Assembly: GCA_944376975.1 (NCBI GenBank)
Contig: CALWEE010000036.1
Location: 1-11,095, forward strand
Direction of reading: 5' to 3'
Source of the DNA: an uncultured Lachnospiraceae bacterium
GTDB lineage: Bacteria > Bacillota > Clostridia > Lachnospirales > Lachnospiraceae
DNA length: 11,095 nt
This document shows, one piece after another, positions 6,570-11,095 of this stretch (position 1 is the first letter of the stretch; each line of letters opens with the position of its first letter). A model generated the notes under the pieces. It searched no databases and was not told the origin of the DNA. It worked only from the letters and a program-made list of their open reading frames with translations. Made by a program: the position numbers and the translations under genes.

Positions 6570-7780
6570 ACATGAAAAAGTTTATCGTCATCGTTCTGGA
6601 CGGGTTCGGCATCGGCGCCATGGACGACGCCGCGACCGCCCGCCCGGGGGATGAAAAAGCCAATACATTAAGGAGCATCCTGAAAGATCATCCGGACCTT
6701 AAACTGCCCAATCTGGAAAAGCTGGGATTGATGAACGCTTTCGGCAGCGAAAGCGGGCGCATGGCGTTCCATGACGAAGCCAATTTCGGCAAGTCTGCCC
6801 TGATGCACTTCGGCGCGGATACCTTCATGGGCCATCAGGAGATCATGGGGACGCTGCCGAAAAAACCGGACGTCCATCCGTTTCAGGAAAAGGTGGACGC
6901 GGTGGCGGACCATCTGCGAAAAAACGGCCATGACGTGAAGATCATCAAAAGGCAGGGGCTGCGCTACGTCCTGTGCGACGACTACGTGACTGTAGCCGAC
7001 AATCTGGAGGCGGATCTGGGCATGTGCTACAACGTGACCGCGCCGCTGGATTTCATATCCTTTGAGAAAGAGTGTGCCATCGCCCGTCTGGTGCGGGAAG
7101 TGGTAACGGTGGGGCGGGTCATCGTATTCGGCGGGACAGGCAACACCATGGACGATCTGTGGAACGCGGAGGAGATCAAAGACGGCCGGTTCATCGGCAT
7201 CGCTTCCGCCAAGTCCCGGTCCTATGAACAGGGCTATCAATGCCTCCACCTGGGATATGGCGTGGACAAAAACGTCCAGGCGCCCACCATCCTCACCAAC
7301 GCGGGGATACCGGTGACGCTCATCGGGAAGGTGGCGGATATCGTGGCCAACGACGGCGGGGAAAGCATTTCCTGCGTGCCGACGGCGGAATGCCTGAGCC
7401 ATACCATTGAGGCGTACCGGCGCATGGAGACCGGGTTCATATGCACCAACGTCCAAGAGACCGACCTGGCCGGCCATTCCCAGTCTTCCGATACCTATAA
7501 AGAAATATTGGAGATCGCCGACCGGGGCATCGGCGAACTGATCCCCATGCTCACGGAGGACGATATCCTGCTGGTCATGGCGGATCACGGGAACGATCCG
7601 GACATCGGCCACAGCAAGCACACGCGGGAGAACGTGCCGCTGCTCGTCTACAAAAAAGGCGTTCACGGAAAACGCCTGGGACAGCGAACGACCCTTTCCG
7701 ACGTGGGAGCCAGCGTGTGCGACTATTTCCAGGTGGACGCGCCTCAGAACGGCCGGTCCTTTCTGGAACGCTTAAAATAA
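6566..7780 (+). CDS. yhfW: YhfW, phosphopentomutase-like metalloenzyme
   Basis: Alkaline-phosphatase superfamily protein of the phosphopentomutase (DeoB) branch, 404 aa (E. coli YhfW about 408 aa). Metal and catalytic motifs are in order: Asp12 in VLDGFGIGAMDD, Thr86 in ADTFMGHQEIMG as the likely phosphorylated residue, GGESISCVPTAE (264-275), Asp300 and His304 in QETDLAGHSQ, and Asp340, His341 and His352 in MADHGNDPDIGHSKHT. It probably moves or removes a phosphate on a sugar-like intermediate; the substrate is unknown. ATG 6566 overlaps the yhfX stop. ATG 6572 (starting MKKFIVIVLDGFG) is an equally good start, with AAGG 7 nt upstream. Last gene of the operon. Confidence 0.9.
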   Translation: MNMKKFIVIVLDGFGIGAMDDAATARPGDEKANTLRSILKDHPDLKLPNLEKLGLMNAFGSESGRMAFHDEANFGKSALMHFGADTFMGHQEIMGTLPKKPDVHPFQEKVDAVADHLRKNGHDVKIIKRQGLRYVLCDDYVTVADNLEADLGMCYNVTAPLDFISFEKECAIARLVREVVTVGRVIVFGGTGNTMDDLWNAEEIKDGRFIGIASAKSRSYEQGYQCLHLGYGVDKNVQAPTILTNAGIPVTLIGKVADIVANDGGESISCVPTAECLSHTIEAYRRMETGFICTNVQETDLAGHSQSSDTYKEILEIADRGIGELIPMLTEDDILLVMADHGNDPDIGHSKHTRENVPLLVYKKGVHGKRLGQRTTLSDVGASVCDYFQVDAPQNGRSFLERLK

Positions 7781-7807
7781 GATCAGCCCATTGGCGGGCC
7801 TTTGACG

Positions 7808-7843
7808 GCAGGGATTCCTGTTCGGTCAGGGGCCTGCTTTTTT
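7808..7843 (+). terminator. intrinsic terminator of the yhf operon
   Basis: GCAGG (7808-7812) pairs with CCTGC (7833-7837), and an inner CCTG (7817-7820) pairs with CAGG (7827-7830) around a TTCGGT loop. Six T residues (7838-7843) follow. It starts 28 nt after the yhfW stop. Confidence 0.8.
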
Positions 7844-7864
7844 CATCTTTAATGAACAGGCGGA

Positions 7865-7893
7865 TGGTCATATGAAATAAAATGTGATACAAT
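7865..7893 (+). promoter_or_regulatory. extended -10 promoter for nfo-metY
   Basis: TACAAT (7888-7893) matches five of six bases of the -10 box and is preceded by an extended TGN (7885-7887). TGGTCA (7865-7870), 17 bp upstream, matches four of six -35 bases. It lies just after the yhf terminator and about 57 nt before the nfo ATG, so region 2 has its own sigma-70-type promoter. Confidence 0.65.
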
Positions 7894-7950
7894 AGGTAGA
7901 AAGCGCCGGGCCGGGAAGACGGCAAGGCGGTTTGATGCGGAGGAGGACAT

Positions 7951-8844
7951 ATGTGCAAGATCGGTTCCCATGTGGGTATGAAAGGCAAAGAGATGTTCCT
8001 GGGATCGGTGAAGGAAGCCCTTTCCTACGGAGCGGACACGTTTATGATCTATACCGGCGCGCCTCAGAATACCCGGCGCAGGCCCATTGAAGAGCTGAAC
8101 ATTGAAGCCGGTCAGGCGTGCATGAGAGAGAACGGCATAAAGGACTTTGTCGTCCACGCCCCTTATATCATCAATATGGCCAATACGGTCAAGCCGGAAA
8201 CGTTCCAGCTGGCCCTGGATTTCATGCGGCTGGAGATCGACCGGACATATGCCATGGGAAGCCGGCTGCTGGTCGTCCATCCAGGGGCCCACGTGGGCGC
8301 GGGCGCGCAGGCGGGCATCGACCAGATCGCCCGGGCGCTGAACGAAGTGCTCACGCCGGATACGCCGGTTTATGTGGCGCTGGAGACCATGGCCGGAAAG
8401 GGCAGCGAGATCGGCCAGTCCTTTGAGGAGCTGGCGGCCATTTACGATAAAGTCCATTGCAGCGATAAGCTGCGCGTCTGCTTCGACACGTGCCATACCA
8501 GCGACGCCGGTTACGATATCATCCATGACCTGGACGGGGTGCTGGAACGGTTTGACAGCCTTCTGGGCCTGTCCCAGATCGCCGTTTTCCATATCAACGA
8601 CAGCAAGAACGCGCCGGGGGCGGCCAAAGACCGGCATGAAAATATCGGTTTCGGCCACATCGGCTTTGAAGCCCTCAACCGGATCGTTCATGACAGGCGT
8701 TTTCCGGATGTGCCAAAGATACTGGAGACGCCGTATATACAGGACGGGCGGGATCCGAAAAAGACCCGGCCACCTTATAAACAGGAAATTGACATGCTCA
8801 GAAAGGGGATCTTCGATCCCGGACTAAAGGAGGAAACACCATGA
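7951..8844 (+). CDS. nfo: Endonuclease IV family AP endonuclease
   Basis: Apurinic/apyrimidinic endonuclease of the trinuclear-zinc endonuclease IV family, 297 aa (usual length about 280-300). It cuts DNA 5' of abasic sites in base excision repair in the cytoplasm. All nine zinc-ligand positions of the family can be seen: His69 (VHAPY), His110 (VVHPGAH), Glu145 (ALETMAG), Asp179 and His182 ([12 protein letters not shown]), His214 (FHINDSK), Asp227 and His229 (DRHENIG), and Glu259 (ILETPY). The N-terminus IGSHVG is also typical. GGAGGAGG lies 4 nt before the ATG. It overlaps the metY-like gene by ATGA, so the two are co-translated although their known functions are unrelated. Confidence 0.93.
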   Translation: MCKIGSHVGMKGKEMFLGSVKEALSYGADTFMIYTGAPQNTRRRPIEELNIEAGQACMRENGIKDFVVHAPYIINMANTVKPETFQLALDFMRLEIDRTYAMGSRLLVVHPGAHVGAGAQAGIDQIARALNEVLTPDTPVYVALETMAGKGSEIGQSFEELAAIYDKVHCSDKLRVCFDTCHTSDAGYDIIHDLDGVLERFDSLLGLSQIAVFHINDSKNAPGAAKDRHENIGFGHIGFEALNRIVHDRRFPDVPKILETPYIQDGRDPKKTRPPYKQEIDMLRKGIFDPGLKEETP

Positions 8845-10103
8845 GAGACGAAACAAAATGCCTGCATTCCGGATATACGCCGAAAAACGGGGAACCAAGG
8901 GTCATGCCCATCGTGCAGAGCACGACTTATGTATTTGATTCCACAGACCATATCGCCGAGCTGTTCGATATGCCGACAGAACCCATGTACTCCCGGTTCG
9001 CCAACCCGACGGTGGACGCGGTGGAGAAAAAGATCGCCGATCTGGAAGGCGGCGTCGGAGCCATGTGCACCTCCTCCGGACAGGCGGCGTCCCTGTTTTC
9101 CATACTGAACCTGTGCAAATGCGGCGACAGTTTTATCAGTACGTCCACGATCTATGGCGGAACGGTGAACCTGTTCGCGGTGACGCTGAAGCGGCTGGGG
9201 ATCGAATGTATCTTCGTGGACGCGGACGCCGATGAAGAAGAGATCCAGAAAGCTTTTAAACCCAACACCAAAGCGGTGTTCGGCGAAACGCTGGCCAATC
9301 CGGCCCTGGCGGTGTTGGACATTGAGAAATTCGCCCGTATCGCCCATAAAAACGGCGTGCCCCTTATCGTGGACAACACCTTCGCCACGCCGATCCTGTG
9401 CAAACCGTTTGAATTCGGGGCCGATATCGTGGTCCACTCCACTTCCAAATATATGGACGGCCATGCCCTCCAGGTCGGCGGCGTGATCGTGGACAGCGGC
9501 AATTTTGACTGGACAAACGGAAAGTTCCCGGAATTTACCGAGCCGGATGAAACCTATCACGGCGTGGTCTATACAAAAGATTTCGGGCGCATGGCCTATA
9601 TCATCAAGGCCCGCATGCAGCTCATGCGTGATTTTGGCGCCTATCCGGCGGCCCATTCCGCTTTCCTTTTAAATCTTGGCCTGGAGACCCTTCCGCTGCG
9701 CATGGAACGGTACTGTGAGAACGGCCTTCGGGTGGCCGAGTATTTCCGCGGTTCCGACAAGATCGAATCGGTCAATTATGCGGCCCTTCCGGGAGATAAA
9801 TATCATGAACTGGCGAAAAAGTACCTTCCCAAGGGAACGTGCGGCGTGATCTCCATCGTCATCAAAGGCGGCAGGGAGAAAGCGGTCCGGTTCATGGACG
9901 GCCTGAAACTGGCCTCCAACGAAGTGCATGTGGCGGATATAAGGACCTGCGTCCTCCATCCGGCCAGCGAGACCCATCGTCAGCTCACCGACGAACAGCT
10001 CATTGCCGCCGGCATCAACCCGGGCATGGTGCGTTTTTCCGTCGGTCTTGAAAACGTGGAAGACATCATTGCCGATATCGATCAGAGCCTGAGCCGGCTG
10101 TGA
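8841..10103 (+). CDS. metY: O-acetylhomoserine sulfhydrylase-type PLP enzyme
   Basis: Cys/Met-metabolism PLP-dependent enzyme, 420 aa. Landmarks are YSRFANPT (50-57), with Tyr50 and Arg52 for PLP phosphate binding from the neighbouring subunit, SSGQAA (78-83), Asp178 in VDNTFATP, and Lys203 in [10 protein letters not shown] as the Schiff-base lysine. The long insertion after about residue 220 ([11 protein letters not shown] and following) and the length favour O-acetylhomoserine sulfhydrylase (MetY), which makes homocysteine from O-acetylhomoserine and sulfide. Methionine gamma-lyase is the main alternative, because the families share these motifs. GGAGG at 8829-8833 precedes the ATG by 7 nt. 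No SAM or T-box riboswitch is visible upstream, since the gene is coupled to nfo. Confidence 0.85.
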   Translation: MRDETKCLHSGYTPKNGEPRVMPIVQSTTYVFDSTDHIAELFDMPTEPMYSRFANPTVDAVEKKIADLEGGVGAMCTSSGQAASLFSILNLCKCGDSFISTSTIYGGTVNLFAVTLKRLGIECIFVDADADEEEIQKAFKPNTKAVFGETLANPALAVLDIEKFARIAHKNGVPLIVDNTFATPILCKPFEFGADIVVHSTSKYMDGHALQVGGVIVDSGNFDWTNGKFPEFTEPDETYHGVVYTKDFGRMAYIIKARMQLMRDFGAYPAAHSAFLLNLGLETLPLRMERYCENGLRVAEYFRGSDKIESVNYAALPGDKYHELAKKYLPKGTCGVISIVIKGGREKAVRFMDGLKLASNEVHVADIRTCVLHPASETHRQLTDEQLIAAGINPGMVRFSVGLENVEDIIADIDQSLSRL

Positions 10104-10126
10104 TCCGCGGCGATACGATAAAAGAC

Positions 10127-10179
10127 AAGCCCGCCTCCGGCTTCCCGCTTTAAAAGCGGGGCCGGAGACGGGCTTTATC
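10127..10179. terminator. bidirectional terminator between convergent genes
   Basis: AAGCCCG (10127-10133) pairs with CGGGCTT (10169-10175), CTCCGGC (10135-10141) with GCCGGAG (10161-10167), and CCCGCTT (10144-10150) with AAGCGGG (10154-10160), leaving a 3-nt loop. TTTATCT follows on the + strand, and on the - strand the stem is followed by TTGTCTTTT. It can end both metY and the opposing aminotransferase gene. Confidence 0.85.
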
Positions 10180-10215
10180 TATGGCAGTCGGCCGGTACGC
10201 CGGATAGATGTGGTT

Positions 10216-11095
10216 TTATTCAAACTGGCGGAATACCCGGTCGTAGACATCCAGTATATCGTCGATCATGGACGCGGTCTCGTAGCACAGATAGGTCTTG
10301 CCGCCGCCGGATATGATCAGGCCTTCCGCGGTGAGGGCCATGGCGAATTCCATGACGCAGCGGGACGCCTCCGCCGTCTGACGGGCATATTCCGGATCCG
10401 ACGGCTTGTAGAAGGTGGGGATATGCTGGGAAGCGGCCACGTCGATGTGAAGGATGGACTGATGGTTGAACACGAGAGCCGGTATCTGATATTTATCGGT
10501 CAGCGCGCCGATCTCTTTCATCAGCCGGTCCGCCGCATCAGCCATGATCTTATGGGCGCCCAGCCGTTCCAGTTCCTCAATGGTCCGCCGTCCCGCGAAA
10601 GCGGTCAGCGGGTTGGCGGAGAGGGTGCCGCCCACCCGGACTTTCTGTGAACGGTCTTTGTTGATGCCGGCGGCCAGCATGGAGATGATCTCCTGTCTGC
10701 CTCCGATGCCGCCGGAACAGCCGAATCCGCCGCCGATGATCTTGCCGAAGATGGTCAGGTCCGGATGGGTCCCGAAAAGGGCCTGGGCGCCGCCCATGCC
10801 GATACGGAAAGCGGTGACCACTTCATCGTAGATCAGGAGCGCGTTGTACTTGCGGCAAAGTTTTTCCGCTTCTTTATGATATTCCGGCGTCAGCGGAACG
10901 GCGCCGCTGTCCTGTCCGAGAGGCTCCAGGATGAGAGCGGCGGTACCGCCCTGTTTTTCGTTTTCAGCGAACTGGCGCTCCAGGTCTTCGATATCGTTGG
11001 GCTCCACGCAATGGGTGCTCTTGAAGCAGTCGACGGGGATGCCGTTAAGGCAGGCCTGACCGTTGGGCGCTTCCACCGCGTTGTAGATCAGCTGG
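10216..11095 (-). CDS. Class III aminotransferase, GSA-aminomutase-like (partial)
   Basis: C-terminal 292 residues of a fold-type I, class III PLP enzyme; the frame stays open past the right edge of the window, so the N-terminal part is missing. Numbering from the first whole codon, the pyridine-binding Asp90 is in LLIYDEVVTAFR, GMGGAQALFG is at about 99-108, the likely Schiff-base Lys118 is in TIFGKIIGGGF, and GTLSANPLT is at about 157-165. These motifs are closest to glutamate-1-semialdehyde 2,1-aminomutase, which makes 5-aminolevulinate. However, the C-terminus (GLIISGGGKTYLCYET) differs from typical HemL and no haem gene is nearby, so a different amino-acid aminotransferase or aminomutase is equally possible. 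It ends with TAA and converges on the metY-like gene. Confidence 0.85.
   Translation of the reverse strand, partial: QLIYNAVEAPNGQACLNGIPVDCFKSTHCVEPNDIEDLERQFAENEKQGGTAALILEPLGQDSGAVPLTPEYHKEAEKLCRKYNALLIYDEVVTAFRIGMGGAQALFGTHPDLTIFGKIIGGGFGCSGGIGGRQEIISMLAAGINKDRSQKVRVGGTLSANPLTAFAGRRTIEELERLGAHKIMADAADRLMKEIGALTDKYQIPALVFNHQSILHIDVAASQHIPTFYKPSDPEYARQTAEASRCVMEFAMALTAEGLIISGGGKTYLCYETASMIDDILDVYDRVFRQFE

Noticed and set aside
6668..7666. 332-codon open frame on the - strand opposite yhfW
   Set aside because: No recognisable motif and no ribosome binding site; it is antisense to a gene with all family motifs.
8775..9656. 293-codon open frame on the - strand opposite nfo/metY
   Set aside because: Shadow of the metY-like gene, with no family resemblance.

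Overview
The window is about 11 kb of a bacterial chromosome. Strong GGAGG-type ribosome binding sites, many ATGA-overlapping genes, mid-50s percent GC (judged by eye) and several Ile ATA codons suggest an anaerobic Bacillota (Clostridia-like) genome. This taxonomic guess is inference; no rRNA or tRNA is present to confirm it.

Region 1 (1-7843, + strand) holds a complete homologue set of the functionally orphan E. coli 'yhf' operon, in the order yhfZ (HTH regulator), yhfY (stand-alone PRD domain), yhfU (DUF2620), yhfT (polytopic membrane protein), php/yhfV (phosphotriesterase-homology amidohydrolase), yhfS (PLP aminotransferase fold), yhfX (alanine-racemase-like PLP barrel) and yhfW (phosphopentomutase-like metalloenzyme). 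It ends at an intrinsic terminator (7808-7843). From memory the E. coli transcription order is Z-Y-X-W-php-U-T-S, so here the X-W pair has moved behind S while all eight genes are kept. A membrane carrier, two PLP enzymes, a binuclear-metal hydrolase and a phosphomutase-type enzyme under a dedicated regulator fit uptake and breakdown of an unidentified, probably amino- and phosphate-containing, compound.

Three things stand out in this region. First, yhfX is interrupted by an in-frame TAG at 5886-5888. The same frame then continues intact to the normal end and overlaps yhfW, so the gene carries a recent nonsense mutation, a base-call error, or a codon that is read through. None of the other ten genes ends in TAG. 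Second, a perfect 21-bp repeat with a palindromic CAAAATTTTG core lies in front of both yhfZ and yhfY, which makes it a good candidate operator for YhfZ. Third, a 202-bp non-coding gap between yhfT and php holds three hairpins.

Region 2 (7865-10175, + strand) is a two-gene unit with its own extended -10 promoter. It carries an endonuclease IV family protein (nfo) translationally coupled to an O-acetylhomoserine sulfhydrylase-type PLP enzyme (metY-like), and it ends at a long bidirectional terminator.

Region 3 (10216-11095, - strand) is the C-terminal part of a class III aminotransferase resembling glutamate-1-semialdehyde aminomutase. It converges on region 2 and is cut by the window edge.

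No CRISPR array, tRNA, rRNA, insertion sequence or phage gene was seen.
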